64,000 nt of DNA, taken from assembly GCF_030145145.1 (NCBI RefSeq), contig NZ_JAQYWD010000014.1, positions 1 to 64,000 on the forward strand, in the 5' to 3' direction. The notes under the pieces were generated by a model that saw only the letters and a program-made list of their open reading frames with translations, ran no database searches and was not told the origin of the DNA. Position numbers and translations under genes: made by a program. The stretch comes from Desulfobacula sp. (lineage in GTDB: Bacteria; Desulfobacterota; Desulfobacteria; Desulfobacterales; Desulfobacteraceae). Of the stretch, positions 35,098-44,055 are shown piece after piece. Numbering within the stretch: the first letter of the stretch is position 1; each line of letters opens with the position of its first letter.

Positions 35098-35649
35098 TTG
35101 ACTGTTTCCAGTAACGGTGGTGTCAAAAAAGGCAGCACCCCCCCCCGCACCTGGTTTAAGGCTTTTTTTTCTTTTCTGCTGACCTTTGTTTTTATGTTTT
35201 TATGCTGGATTGTGCTCTCTGGAAAGTTTGACCCTCTGCTGCTATGGCTGGGGGGGATTTCCAGTTTTTTTGTGGCATACAATTTTTATGATTTGCTGTT
35301 TCCGGCATTGGGACGGCGTTATTTTATTATTTTTTTAAAGTTCTCAGCATATGTTCCCTGGGTGATCTGGGAAATCATTAAAGCCAATTTTCATCTGCTG
35401 TATCTGGCCTTTCACCCGCGGCTCAAAGAGATGATAGATCCCCAGATTATCACGTTTGAAACCCATTTAAAATCTGATATTGCCATCGCCACTCTGGCGA
35501 ATTCCATTACACTGACCCCCGGTACCATCACTGTATCTGCAAACAGTGACGGTGTATTCAAGGTTCATGCCATTGATAGTCAATCGGCTGACGCCTTACC
35601 TGGTATCATGTTAACAAAGGTTGCACAGATATTTGGAGAAACCATATGA
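35098..35649 (+). CDS. mnhE: Mrp antiporter subunit E
   Basis: A 183-residue membrane protein of the MnhE/MrpE family, with an N-terminal pair of spans (FFSFLLTFVFMFLCWIVLSG, then LLLWLGGISSFFVAY), a third span (YVPWVIWEIIKANFHLLYLA) and a conserved cytoplasmic tail with NSITLTPGTITV. Starts with TTG at 35098; AAGGAGGT is seven bases upstream. It overlaps mnhF by four bases. It is the first gene of the Mrp operon. Confidence 0.9.
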   Translation: MTVSSNGGVKKGSTPPRTWFKAFFSFLLTFVFMFLCWIVLSGKFDPLLLWLGGISSFFVAYNFYDLLFPALGRRYFIIFLKFSAYVPWVIWEIIKANFHLLYLAFHPRLKEMIDPQIITFETHLKSDIAIATLANSITLTPGTITVSANSDGVFKVHAIDSQSADALPGIMLTKVAQIFGETI

Positions 35650-35933
35650 CCACTTTCTTTCTGAGCGTTGCATTGGGGCTGTGTTTTCTGATGCTGTTTT
35701 CTTTGTACCGGGTCTTGTTCGGACCCACTGTTCTGGATCGGCTCGTTGGCGTGAATGCCATCGGCAGTAAAACGGTTGTGCTGTTATTGCTCATCGGTTT
35801 TCTCTATGAGCGCATTGACATGTTTGTGGATATCGCGCTGGCCTATGCGTTTCTAAATTTTGTGGCGGTGCTGGCAGCATCACGCTATTTCCATAAACGA
35901 AAAGGACTGTACGAAGAATCCTTCCTGGAATAA
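35646..35933 (+). CDS. mnhF: Mrp antiporter subunit F
   Basis: A 95-residue protein with three spans, typical MnhF length. Visible family features are RVLFGPTVLDRLVGVNAIG and the Asp-containing IDMFVDIALAYAFLNFVA. ATGA overlap with mnhE. It is followed 20 bp later by mnhG. Confidence 0.9.
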   Translation: MTTFFLSVALGLCFLMLFSLYRVLFGPTVLDRLVGVNAIGSKTVVLLLLIGFLYERIDMFVDIALAYAFLNFVAVLAASRYFHKRKGLYEESFLE

Positions 35934-35953
35934 TTCTTACATTTGGAGTGATC

Positions 35954-36277
35954 ATGAACTTACTTGTTGTGCTGTTTTTGCTTGTCGGTGTGTTCTTTTT
36001 TCTGGGTGGCGCCATTGGTATTATCCGGATGCCCGGGTTTTACACCCGGCTTCATCCGGCCGGAATACTGGATACCATGGGAATTTTGTTAATGGTGACG
36101 GGGATCGCCCTGTATAACCTGATCCCTTTTTCCTTTGACTCCCTCCTGCTTTCCATCAAAATTTTTCTGATTGTATTTTTTGTGTTTCTTTCCAGCCCCA
36201 CTGCCACCCATTCCATTGTGGATGCCGGTATGCGCGCCGGGTTAAGACACTGGACCAATAAAAAACGAAGGGGTTAA
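35954..36277 (+). CDS. mnhG: Mrp antiporter subunit G
   Basis: A 107-residue, three-span MnhG protein: FFFLGGAIGIIRMPGFYTRL, HPAGILDTMGILL, and the C-terminal SSPTATHSIVDAGMRAG. The ATG at 35954 with GGAG five bases upstream is better than the GTG at 35948. It ends two bases before the next start. Confidence 0.92.
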   Translation: MNLLVVLFLLVGVFFFLGGAIGIIRMPGFYTRLHPAGILDTMGILLMVTGIALYNLIPFSFDSLLLSIKIFLIVFFVFLSSPTATHSIVDAGMRAGLRHWTNKKRRG

Positions 36278-36279
36278 TC

Positions 36280-36525
36280 ATGCACTGGCCCATTGATATG
36301 ATTGTATTAACCTTTATCATTTTCTGCGCAATTGCTGCCATCTCTGTCAAAGATCTGCTCGCAACAGCCATTTTATTTGGCGCTTATTCGTTTATGATGT
36401 GTTTGCTCTGGGCGGTTATGGGGGCAGTTGACGTCGCGTTCACCGAAGCATCCGTTGGTGCCGGCGTCAGTACGGTTTTCTTTGTTGCAGCTGTTTTCAG
36501 GACTAGCAGGAGGACAAAAGATTGA
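36280..36525 (+). CDS. DUF4040 / MbhD-like antiporter subunit (MnhA C-terminal module)
   Basis: An 81-residue protein with two to three spans and the conserved segment DVAFTEASVGAGVSTVFFVA. It corresponds to a C-terminal module of the large MnhA subunit that stands alone in archaeal and many anaerobe Mrp/Mbh-type clusters (MbhD). Starts two bases after mnhG and overlaps the next gene by four bases. Confidence 0.88.
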   Translation: MHWPIDMIVLTFIIFCAIAAISVKDLLATAILFGAYSFMMCLLWAVMGAVDVAFTEASVGAGVSTVFFVAAVFRTSRRTKD

Positions 36526-37346
36526 AATTTTTAGGATTTATTGTTGTCTGTCTGACCGGGGCTTTGTTGCTGTATGGGACAGGAGATTTTTCCAATTGGG
36601 GGGACCCCAATTCCCCGGCATCCCTTCACCTTTCCAATGAATATATTGAACGGGCACTTGAGGAAACACAGGTTCCCAACCTGGTAACAGCCGTACTGGC
36701 AGACTATCGTGGATTTGACACCATGTTTGAAACGGCCGTTATTTTTTGCGCCGGACTCGCCTGTTTTCTTTTACTACGAGATTTTAGAGAGAAAAAACAA
36801 CGGTTTTATCGCCACATCCCCACCGGGGTTATTCTCCATGTGAAAAACAGTAAAAAAGTGCTGCCGGTGGGACGGGAATTTGAGCACATTGACAAAGACT
36901 GGGTACCATCGGATCTGATTATTAAAACAGTCTGCCGGATTTTAGTGCCCTTTATCCAGATTTATGCCATGTATGTTGTCGCCCATGGTGACTTTTCTCC
37001 TGGTGGTGGATTCCAGGGCGGCGTTATTTTTGGTTCCAGCCTTATTCTTATCGCCATTTCTTATGATCTTAAAATCCTTGTGCGGCGAATTAAAGAAAAA
37101 GTTTTCGGGATTTTTGCGGCCGTGGGGGTGCTGATTTATGTTGGAATTGCCGCCCTCTGCATGCCCATGGGGGGAAATTTTCTGGACTATTCAAAACTGG
37201 CACCTTTACTACCGGGGGATCCCCATCATGTAAGGGCCCTGGGCATGTTGGGAGTTGAAATCGGTGTGGGTATCGCGGTTACGGCTGTAATGGTCATCAT
37301 TTATATTAATATTGTTTCTGAAGGCAGACTTGAGGAAGGACTATAG
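36522..37346 (+). CDS. mnhB: Fused MbhE-like and MnhB antiporter subunit
   Basis: A 274-residue protein. The first about 110 residues (LLLYGTGDFSNWGDPNSPAS, DYRGFDTMFETAVIFCAGLA) match MbhE-like modules, again part of the MnhA C-terminus. The second part (ILVPFIQIYAMYVVAHGDFS, PGGGFQGGVIFGSSLIL) is a full MnhB. It starts with TTG at 36522 after AGGAGG and overlaps the upstream stop. The A-type modules are therefore spread over two genes. Confidence 0.88.
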   Translation: MKFLGFIVVCLTGALLLYGTGDFSNWGDPNSPASLHLSNEYIERALEETQVPNLVTAVLADYRGFDTMFETAVIFCAGLACFLLLRDFREKKQRFYRHIPTGVILHVKNSKKVLPVGREFEHIDKDWVPSDLIIKTVCRILVPFIQIYAMYVVAHGDFSPGGGFQGGVIFGSSLILIAISYDLKILVRRIKEKVFGIFAAVGVLIYVGIAALCMPMGGNFLDYSKLAPLLPGDPHHVRALGMLGVEIGVGIAVTAVMVIIYINIVSEGRLEEGL

Positions 37347-37354
37347 GTAACTCT

Positions 37355-37759
37355 ATGACGGATTCGTTACCCTATATCGTGGCAAAATACAACTATTGGC
37401 TGTATGTGATCTTAATGATGATCGGCCTTTATGCCATGATTGCAAAAAACAATTTGATCAAAAAACTGGTGGGGATGAATATCTTCCAAACCGCCATTAT
37501 CCTGTTTTATGTTTCCATTGGATACAAGACAGATGCCACCATACCGATTATTCAAAATGCCCATGGCGGACATGATGCCCATGCAGCTGTTATCCATGCT
37601 GCTGATTATATTAACCCGTTGCCCCATGTCCTCATGCTGACGGCTATTGTTGTGTCTGTTGCAACCTTTGGCGTTGCCATGGCCCTGGCTGTCAGAATAT
37701 ACCAGCGGTACCAGACCCTGGAAGAAGATGAACTCAGGATGCGTATATCGGAAGAATAA
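37355..37759 (+). CDS. mnhC: Mrp antiporter subunit C
   Basis: A 134-residue NuoK-like protein with three spans (YWLYVILMMIGLYAMI, LVGMNIFQTAIILFYVSIGY, HVLMLTAIVVSVATFGVAMALA). A His-rich loop between spans two and three (NAHGGHDAHAAVIHAAD) is longer than in common MnhC. Spacing of eight bases from mnhB and three bases to the following D subunit. Confidence 0.92.
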   Translation: MTDSLPYIVAKYNYWLYVILMMIGLYAMIAKNNLIKKLVGMNIFQTAIILFYVSIGYKTDATIPIIQNAHGGHDAHAAVIHAADYINPLPHVLMLTAIVVSVATFGVAMALAVRIYQRYQTLEEDELRMRISEE

Positions 37760-37762
37760 ATT

Positions 37763-39241
37763 ATGGATAATTACCCTGCACTCATTGTTGTTACACCACT
37801 TTTAGCTGCCCTTTTAGCCGGACTTGCCGCATGGATCGAAGACCGATTATCATATCCCATTGCCCTGATGGGCCTTGCCCTTTCAACGTTTTTTGCATTT
37901 AAGGTATTGATGCAGGTCATCGGTTCCGGGACCATCCATTACCGAATGGCCGGCTGGGCCCCCCCCATGGGTATTGAATACACCATTGACCTGTTAAATG
38001 CCCTGGTACTGCTGCTGGTATCCGGTATTGCCTTTTTGAACCTGATCGCCAGTTATCCGAGTGTGAACCAGGAGACAAATGACAGGGCCGCATCATTTTA
38101 CACCATTTATCTTTTGTTTGTGACAGGGCTCCTGGGCGTTACTGCCACAGGTGATCTGTTTAACCTCTATGTCCTCATTGAAATTACCTCTTTAACCAGC
38201 TATGCCATGGTCGCTTTAGGCGACAGGGACCGTGGGCCCATAGCCAGTTTGAACTATGTGTTCATCGGGGTGATTGGTGCCAGTTTCTATCTTCTGGGTG
38301 TGGGGTATCTGTATCTTAAAACCGGGTCACTTAATATGGCAGATGTGGCCCATATTTTGTCGGGTATCCAAGGCTCATCCACCGTATTGGTGGGATTTAT
38401 TTTATGCATGCTCGGTATCTGGATTAAAATGGCACTGTTTCCCATGCATGTCTGGCTGCCCAATGCCTACACATATTCACCCGTGGCATTTTCAAGGGTG
38501 GTAGCGCCCTTAATGACCAAGGTCATGGTCTATGTGATGATCCGATTGATGGTAACGGTATTTGGGCTGGACTATATTTTTAACACCCTTCACCTTGCGG
38601 ATGCGGCTGTCTGGCTGGCAACCATTGCCATACTGGCAGGCGGTGTGATGGCGCTGGCCCAGAAAAACTTAAAAAAAATGCTCACCTATATTATTGTCTG
38701 TGAGATCGGTTATATGGTGGGGGGCGCCTGGATGGGTAACCAGCTGGGGATGACCGGCGCTATTTTACATATTGTCAATGATGCCCTGATGACCTTTGCC
38801 CTTTTTCTGGCTGTTGGGAATATGGTTTATAAACTTAAAACTATTGATTTGCCGGATCTTAAAGGGTTGTTCGGTAAAATGCCCTGGACCATGGCAGGGT
38901 TTGTGCTGGCAGCATTGAGCATTATCGGGGTGCCGCCAACCTGTGGATTTTTCAGCAAATGGTATTTGCTTCTGGGCGCACTGGAGGCGGGGGCGTATCA
39001 TTTTGCCGCAGCCTTGATCATTTCCAGCCTGATTTGTGCTATTTTGTTTTTTAAGGTTTTTGAAATCTGTTTTTTCGAATCCCTGGCCGGAGGGCATGAA
39101 ACTGCCCATGGAGTGGTGGAAATTGAAGAAGCACCGGTATCAATGTTGATTGTCTCCGGGCTGGTCAGCCTTTCCATAATTGTTGTGGGTCTGTACTCGG
39201 GAACTATTGTGAATTCGATCATTCTTCCTTTTTTAAAGTGA
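37763..39241 (+). CDS. mnhD: Mrp antiporter D-type subunit 1
   Basis: A 492-residue, roughly fourteen-span protein of the NuoL/M/N family, which moves ions through conserved Glu and Lys residues. Motifs: LLFVTGLLGVTATGDLFNLY with the Glu in VLIEITSLTSY, and the Lys helix LGIWIKMALFPMHVWLPNAY. Lys also in MTKVMVYVMI and QKNLKKMLTYI. It is the first of three such subunits in the operon. Confidence 0.9.
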   Translation: MDNYPALIVVTPLLAALLAGLAAWIEDRLSYPIALMGLALSTFFAFKVLMQVIGSGTIHYRMAGWAPPMGIEYTIDLLNALVLLLVSGIAFLNLIASYPSVNQETNDRAASFYTIYLLFVTGLLGVTATGDLFNLYVLIEITSLTSYAMVALGDRDRGPIASLNYVFIGVIGASFYLLGVGYLYLKTGSLNMADVAHILSGIQGSSTVLVGFILCMLGIWIKMALFPMHVWLPNAYTYSPVAFSRVVAPLMTKVMVYVMIRLMVTVFGLDYIFNTLHLADAAVWLATIAILAGGVMALAQKNLKKMLTYIIVCEIGYMVGGAWMGNQLGMTGAILHIVNDALMTFALFLAVGNMVYKLKTIDLPDLKGLFGKMPWTMAGFVLAALSIIGVPPTCGFFSKWYLLLGALEAGAYHFAAALIISSLICAILFFKVFEICFFESLAGGHETAHGVVEIEEAPVSMLIVSGLVSLSIIVVGLYSGTIVNSIILPFLK

Positions 39242-39278
39242 GAATGACCTAAGATTATAATGAAAAGGTAAGCTCTAA

Positions 39279-40757
39279 ATGGAAACCATTGTCTCAGTTA
39301 AACCTCTTTTGGCCGTTTTAGTCACGCTCTTTGTCATTCCGGTGCTGGTTTCTTCTTCCGGCAAACCCAATGCAAGGGAATCATGGATTTTTATTGCAGG
39401 AACCATAAAGCTTGTTCTTATCCTTTCCATGCTTCCCGTCATCCTTGAGGGAAAACAAATTGTTTTAACCTTATTTGAAATCGCCCCCGGGGCTTCCATT
39501 GCCTTTCGGGTGGACGGACTTGGGATGCTGTTTGCCATTGTGGCGGCAAGCCTTTATATCGTGACATCCATTTATTCCATCGGCTATATGAGAGGGCTTA
39601 ACGAACACGGTCAGACCCGGTTTGTTTCTTTTTTTGCCCTGGCTATTTCCGCCACCATAGGTGCGGCATTTTCCGCTAATTTATTAACGTTATATCTTTT
39701 TTATGAAATTTTATCGTTGGCCACATATCCCCTTGTTACCCATCATCAGGATGCCACCTCTAAAATTTCCGGCCGACGGTATTTAATTTTTATTCTGGGA
39801 ACGTCCATCGGGCTTGTTCTACCGGCCATGATCTATTGCTATCATGTTACCGGAACCCTTGAATTTACCACTGCCGGTATTTTTGCCGATCAATTGTCCA
39901 AGCCTGGAGCAACCGTTCTTCTCTTGATGTTTGTATTCGGGTTTGCCAAGGCAGGGATCATGCCGTTTCACACCTGGCTTCCGGCAGCCATGGTGGCGCC
40001 GACCCCTGTCAGCGCGCTTTTACATGCTGTGGCCGTTGTAAAAGTAGGCGTCTTTTCCATAGTGCGGGTGCTCACCGGTATTTTTGGAGTCCAGCTTTTG
40101 GGGGACTTTAACCTGGGAGTCGTGGTCATGACCATTGCATCCGTCACCATTCTTCTGGCCTCGTGTATTGCCCTTTCCCAGGATGAATTAAAACGCAGGC
40201 TGGCGTATTCCACCATCAGCCAGTTGTCCTATATTATCTTTGGTGTGGCACTCCTTTCTCCCCAGGGTCTCCTGGGCGGGGTGATCCACATTGCCATGCA
40301 TGCCTTTGGCAAGATCACCCTGTTTTTCTGTGCCGGTGCCATATTTGTGGCCACGGGAAAGAAATACATCAGCCAGATGAGCGGCCTTGGCAGGCGAATG
40401 CCCTTCACCTTTGCTGCCTTTTTTATCGGTGCATTAGGGGTTATCGGGCTTCCGCCCACCGGCGGGTTCTACAGCAAATGGAACCTTATTTTAGGAACCC
40501 TTGAAGCCCAGCAGACCCTCTTCATGCTGGTCCTGCTGGTGTCATCATTCCTGAACGCATTCTATTTTCTACCCATTGTGTATAAAGGGTTCTTCGGGAA
40601 AAGCCCGGACGAGGATGACACGACACCGGTTAAAATCAAGGAGGCAAATCTGTGTTGCGTTATCCCGTTGATGATTACGGCTGTTATTTCAATTGGTCTA
40701 TTCTTTTACCCAACCATTTTTGTCAACCTGATAAAAGTCGGTCTGGCCATAAAATAA
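39279..40757 (+). CDS. mnhD: Mrp antiporter D-type subunit 2
   Basis: A 492-residue NuoL/M/N-type protein with about fourteen spans. Conserved elements: LLTLYLFYEILSLATYPLVT (Glu), FGFAKAGIMPFHTWLPAAMV (Lys), PVSALLHAVAVVKVGVFSIV and DELKRRLAYSTISQLSYI. The sequence differs clearly from D-type subunits 1 and 3, so the three are not recent copies. AAGG is 10 bases upstream. Confidence 0.9.
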   Translation: METIVSVKPLLAVLVTLFVIPVLVSSSGKPNARESWIFIAGTIKLVLILSMLPVILEGKQIVLTLFEIAPGASIAFRVDGLGMLFAIVAASLYIVTSIYSIGYMRGLNEHGQTRFVSFFALAISATIGAAFSANLLTLYLFYEILSLATYPLVTHHQDATSKISGRRYLIFILGTSIGLVLPAMIYCYHVTGTLEFTTAGIFADQLSKPGATVLLLMFVFGFAKAGIMPFHTWLPAAMVAPTPVSALLHAVAVVKVGVFSIVRVLTGIFGVQLLGDFNLGVVVMTIASVTILLASCIALSQDELKRRLAYSTISQLSYIIFGVALLSPQGLLGGVIHIAMHAFGKITLFFCAGAIFVATGKKYISQMSGLGRRMPFTFAAFFIGALGVIGLPPTGGFYSKWNLILGTLEAQQTLFMLVLLVSSFLNAFYFLPIVYKGFFGKSPDEDDTTPVKIKEANLCCVIPLMITAVISIGLFFYPTIFVNLIKVGLAIK

Positions 40758-40789
40758 AATCAAGGAACAAAAGTAAAGGAATCCTTTAA

Positions 40790-40936
40790 ATGGGAATACA
40801 AAAGAAAAAATTTAATGGCGAAGAATTTGAAATCCTGGACCATGCTGAGAAGCCCGGATTCAGACGAGCATTTCACATCATCATCTGTGCGGCCGTGATT
40901 TATTTTATTTATATTTTTTCCCATGTGGCACACTGA
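40790..40936 (+). CDS. Small single-span membrane protein in Mrp operon
   Basis: A 48-residue frame running MGIQKKKFNGEEFEIL to YFIYIFSHVAH. It has a charged N-terminal half and one C-terminal hydrophobic span (about 29-46). AAAGGA lies nine bases before the ATG. It sits between D-type subunits 2 and 3 with normal intergenic spacing on both sides. No family is recognised; it may be a small accessory subunit. Its start, ribosome-binding site and hydrophobic span support a real gene. Confidence 0.6.
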   Translation: MGIQKKKFNGEEFEILDHAEKPGFRRAFHIIICAAVIYFIYIFSHVAH

Positions 40937-40987
40937 ACGCAGACTTTTTTAAGATGATATGAAAATTTATGGAATGAAGGAAAATAA

Positions 40988-41233
40988 ATGAAAAAAGAAT
41001 TAACCATTTTTGATAATCCTAAAAATGTTAAGCGGCTTCGCATGGGATTTTTTGTGGCCCTGGTAATGCTCTTGATCGCTGAAAGCTTTGTGGAGATGCA
41101 CGGTTATTTTTCAGTGGAACATTTTTACGGGTTTTATGCGGTTTACGGATTCATTTCTTATGTCCTTTTGATATTTGCTGCCAAGGTTTTAAGAAAAATC
41201 ATCATGCGCAAAGAGGATTATTATGATCATTAA
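40988..41233 (+). CDS. Small two-span membrane protein in Mrp operon
   Basis: An 81-residue protein with two hydrophobic spans (GFFVALVMLLIAESFVEMHG; FYGFYAVYGFISYVLLIFAA) and a basic-acidic tail. GAAGGA is seven bases upstream. Its 3' end overlaps the following D-type subunit gene by 11 bp, suggesting coupling. I do not recognise the family beyond its position in Mrp-like clusters; it may be an assembly or structural subunit. Confidence 0.8.
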   Translation: MKKELTIFDNPKNVKRLRMGFFVALVMLLIAESFVEMHGYFSVEHFYGFYAVYGFISYVLLIFAAKVLRKIIMRKEDYYDH

Positions 41234-42995
41234 CATGCCCCCCCCTGCACTCGTATTCATATTAGGCGCTGTTCTGATCCCCTTTATCCGGGGTAAGGCG
41301 AAAGCCGTTTACATGCTGGCAATACCGGTCGTGGTATTTATCACATTGTTGAACCTACCCATGGGAAATGCCTGGATTGTTGAATTCTGGGGCTATGAGT
41401 TGATCATGGGGCGGGTGGACAAACTGTCCCTTGTTTTTGCCTATGTGTTTACCATTATGGCCTTCCTGGGTGTTTTATTTGCCCTGCATGTTAAGGACAA
41501 TCTTCAGCATGTGTCAGGACTTGTCTATGTCGGATCAACCCTGGGCGTTGTCCTGGCAGGTGATTTTTTGTCCCTGTATCTGTTCTGGGAAATCATGGCG
41601 GTTGCTTCCACGTTCCTGATCATTGCATCCAGGACCCGGGCATCACGGGAAGCAGGGTTTCGATATATCCTGGTTCATCTCATTGGCGGGCTTTTTTTGT
41701 TGGCCGGGATTGTCCTCTACATTCAGAAAACCGGGACCATTGCCTTTGATTATATCGGGCTGACAGGCGTTGAATCCTACCTGATTTTTATTGGTATTGC
41801 CCTGAATGCCGCAGCCATCCCACTCCATGCATGGCTGCCGGATGCATACCCCATGGGAACACCGACCAGTACGGTTTTTTTAAGCGCATTTACCACCAAA
41901 TCAGCAGTTTATCTGTTGATCCGGACCTTTCCCGGGGCGGATATTTTATTGGTTATCGGCGCATTGATGGTGTCGCTGCCCATATTTTATGCAGTCCTTG
42001 AAAATGATATTCGAAGGGTATTGTCCTATAGCCTGATGAACCAGGTCGGATTTATGCTGGTGGGGATCGGCATTGGAACTGAACTTGCATTGAACGGAGC
42101 GGTTGCCCATGCCTTCTGCCATATTATTTATAAGGCGCTCCTTTTTATGGCAGCCGGCTCTGTCCTTCAAATGACCGGGAAAATAAAGTGTACGGAAATT
42201 GGTGGGCTCTACAAGACCATGCCGTTGACCTGTCTGTTTTGCATGGTGGGGGCAGCGAGCATCTCCGCATTTCCCTTATTCTCCGGATTTGTTTCCAAAT
42301 CCATGATCATTAGTGCCTCCGGTCATGAACAAATCTTTTTAATCTGGCTGGTATTGCAGTTTGCCTCAACCGGTGTGGTGGATCATGCCGGCATTAAGGT
42401 TCCGTTTTTTACCTTTTTTGGTCATGACTCGGGTATCCGCGCCAAAGAGCCACCCCTGAACATGCTGCTGGCCATGGGGATTGCAGCGGCGCTTTGTGTG
42501 GGCTTGGGTGTCTTCTATCAACCGCTGTACAACCTGCTGCCATTTCCGGTTCATTATGAACCCTATACCGGCGCCCATGTAATCGGCCAGCTGCAGCTGC
42601 TCATGTTCGGGGCCCTGGCATTCACACTTCTGATTTTATCCGGCTATTATGTTCCGGAAGTCAGAAGCAGAAATCTTGATGCAGACTGGACCTATCGGAA
42701 GTTTGGACGATTTGCATACAAAATTGCCGACAGGGGGTTGAATGCATTGAACCGTGTGTCGGAACGTATCCTGATGAGGATTATCAAAGGGATTGTTAGT
42801 TTTTTTAAAACCATGGCTGCAAACCTTGCCCTGTTCGTATCGGTGAATGTCTGGCTGGTTCTGGGTTACCGGGGGAAACGCCTTGAACTTAAAAAAGCCA
42901 GACTTTATGATGATATTTTTCAAGGGACCTTACCCATTGGTATTGGCGCTGCCGTGACCATCACCTTTGTTCTTCTGATGTATGTATTAACTTAG
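41223..42995 (+). CDS. mnhD: Mrp antiporter D-type subunit 3, extended
   Basis: A 590-residue NuoL/M/N-type protein. Core motifs: LSLYLFWEIMAVASTFLIIA (Glu), LNAAAIPLHAWLPDAYPMG, STVFLSAFTTKSAVYLLIR, ENDIRRVLSYSLMNQVGFM. In the Lys helix seen as WIKMALF or FAKAGIM in the other two, this protein reads ALNAAAIP, so the usual lysine is missing. It has a C-terminal extension of about 100 residues with one further span pair. Overlaps the upstream small gene. It may be MnhA-like in role. The last true Mrp gene. Confidence 0.88.
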   Translation: MIINMPPPALVFILGAVLIPFIRGKAKAVYMLAIPVVVFITLLNLPMGNAWIVEFWGYELIMGRVDKLSLVFAYVFTIMAFLGVLFALHVKDNLQHVSGLVYVGSTLGVVLAGDFLSLYLFWEIMAVASTFLIIASRTRASREAGFRYILVHLIGGLFLLAGIVLYIQKTGTIAFDYIGLTGVESYLIFIGIALNAAAIPLHAWLPDAYPMGTPTSTVFLSAFTTKSAVYLLIRTFPGADILLVIGALMVSLPIFYAVLENDIRRVLSYSLMNQVGFMLVGIGIGTELALNGAVAHAFCHIIYKALLFMAAGSVLQMTGKIKCTEIGGLYKTMPLTCLFCMVGAASISAFPLFSGFVSKSMIISASGHEQIFLIWLVLQFASTGVVDHAGIKVPFFTFFGHDSGIRAKEPPLNMLLAMGIAAALCVGLGVFYQPLYNLLPFPVHYEPYTGAHVIGQLQLLMFGALAFTLLILSGYYVPEVRSRNLDADWTYRKFGRFAYKIADRGLNALNRVSERILMRIIKGIVSFFKTMAANLALFVSVNVWLVLGYRGKRLELKKARLYDDIFQGTLPIGIGAAVTITFVLLMYVLT

Positions 42996-43011
42996 CACAC
43001 GAGGCTTAAAC

Positions 43012-43518
43012 ATGGTAAAAATAGAAGATTTAAAGCGGATTAGCCTGTTCAAGAATGTTCCGGTTCATTTGCTTGAGATTATAGCCCGGGAGTCGCAGTT
43101 GAAAATTTTCGGGACCGATACCCAGTTGGCGACCATCAATGAACGACTGGATACGTTTTATATGTTGATCATGGGGCAGGTGGCTGTCATAAAAGAATTG
43201 ACACCTGAGATTGATGTGATTATCGATTATGTACAGTCCGGGTCTTGCTTTGGTATATCTTCCATCCTTGAAGGATCAAAATCCTTTTATACGGCCATTT
43301 GTCAGGAACCCTGTGAGGTGATTACCCTTTCCAGCCAGCGAATGATTCAATTGTTTGAGGAAAATCATGAACTGGCCTATTACATGATGCTGGATGTTTC
43401 AAAGCAGTATAAACGCTACATGGATATACGGGCTCAGATGATCCTGAAGACCCTTGATAAGAATCGAGAATACAAAGAGAAGATGTCTGTGATGTTGAAA
43501 TCATCTTCTATTGATTAA
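43012..43518 (+). CDS. Cyclic-nucleotide-binding-domain protein without DNA-binding domain
   Basis: A 168-residue protein with a CRP-type cNMP-binding fold (KRISLFKNVPVHLLEIIARE, YMLIMGQVAVIK, GSCFGISSILEGSKSF, EVITLSSQRM) and a helical C-terminus in place of a helix-turn-helix. The FGE signature and its Arg are not conserved, so cNMP binding is doubtful. It starts 16 bp after the last Mrp gene. With its neighbour, it may sense some state for the antiporter. Confidence 0.8.
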   Translation: MVKIEDLKRISLFKNVPVHLLEIIARESQLKIFGTDTQLATINERLDTFYMLIMGQVAVIKELTPEIDVIIDYVQSGSCFGISSILEGSKSFYTAICQEPCEVITLSSQRMIQLFEENHELAYYMMLDVSKQYKRYMDIRAQMILKTLDKNREYKEKMSVMLKSSSID

Positions 43519-43558
43519 TTGGATACATTTGCCATACTTTTAACTGGGATCCCTAATA

Positions 43559-44041
43559 ATGGTTGATAAAGACACGCTGAAAAAAATATTTCTTCTCAAC
43601 GATTTGCCTGACCCGATACTTGAAAAATTAGGTTCAATCGCAAATCTTGAAACATTTGATGAACGAACGGTTCTGTTTGAAAAAAATCAGAAACTGAAGT
43701 CTTTATATATGGTGGTTTCCGGCAAAGTCCGGTTAAGCATCACAACAGCTGCCGGGGAGTCTGTGATCCTGGATGAGGTATTTGCGGGAAGAATATTCGG
43801 GGTGGCCGCTTTAATGGAGGAGTCATCCAGTTCGTTTGATGCCATGTGTGCTGAACCCAGCTCAATTATCATTGTTTCAGCTAAAAAAATGCATCAATTG
43901 TTTGTAGAGGATTTCAAAATCGGACACATTTTAATGCTGAAAATGGTGAAGCTGTTTAAATTCAGGATGGAACGGCATACCCGTCAGTTTTTACAATCTC
44001 TGGTAAACCATCCGGATATCAAAAAACTTCAAACAAAATAG
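43559..44041 (+). CDS. Second cyclic-nucleotide-binding-like protein
   Basis: A 160-residue paralogue of the previous gene, with the same fold: KIFLLNDLPDPILEKLGSI, LYMVVSGKVRLSI, EVFAGRIFGVAALMEESSS, IIIVSAKKM. It also lacks a helix-turn-helix. The two products share a layout but differ in sequence. It ends 14 bp from the convergent trkH stop. No ligand can be assigned. Confidence 0.8.
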   Translation: MVDKDTLKKIFLLNDLPDPILEKLGSIANLETFDERTVLFEKNQKLKSLYMVVSGKVRLSITTAAGESVILDEVFAGRIFGVAALMEESSSSFDAMCAEPSSIIIVSAKKMHQLFVEDFKIGHILMLKMVKLFKFRMERHTRQFLQSLVNHPDIKKLQTK

Positions 44042-44055
44042 CGCGGCCAATCATT

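Noticed and set aside
43012-44041. cNMP-fold genes considered as CRP/FNR regulators
   Set aside because: Neither has a helix-turn-helix or the conserved ligand-binding signature.
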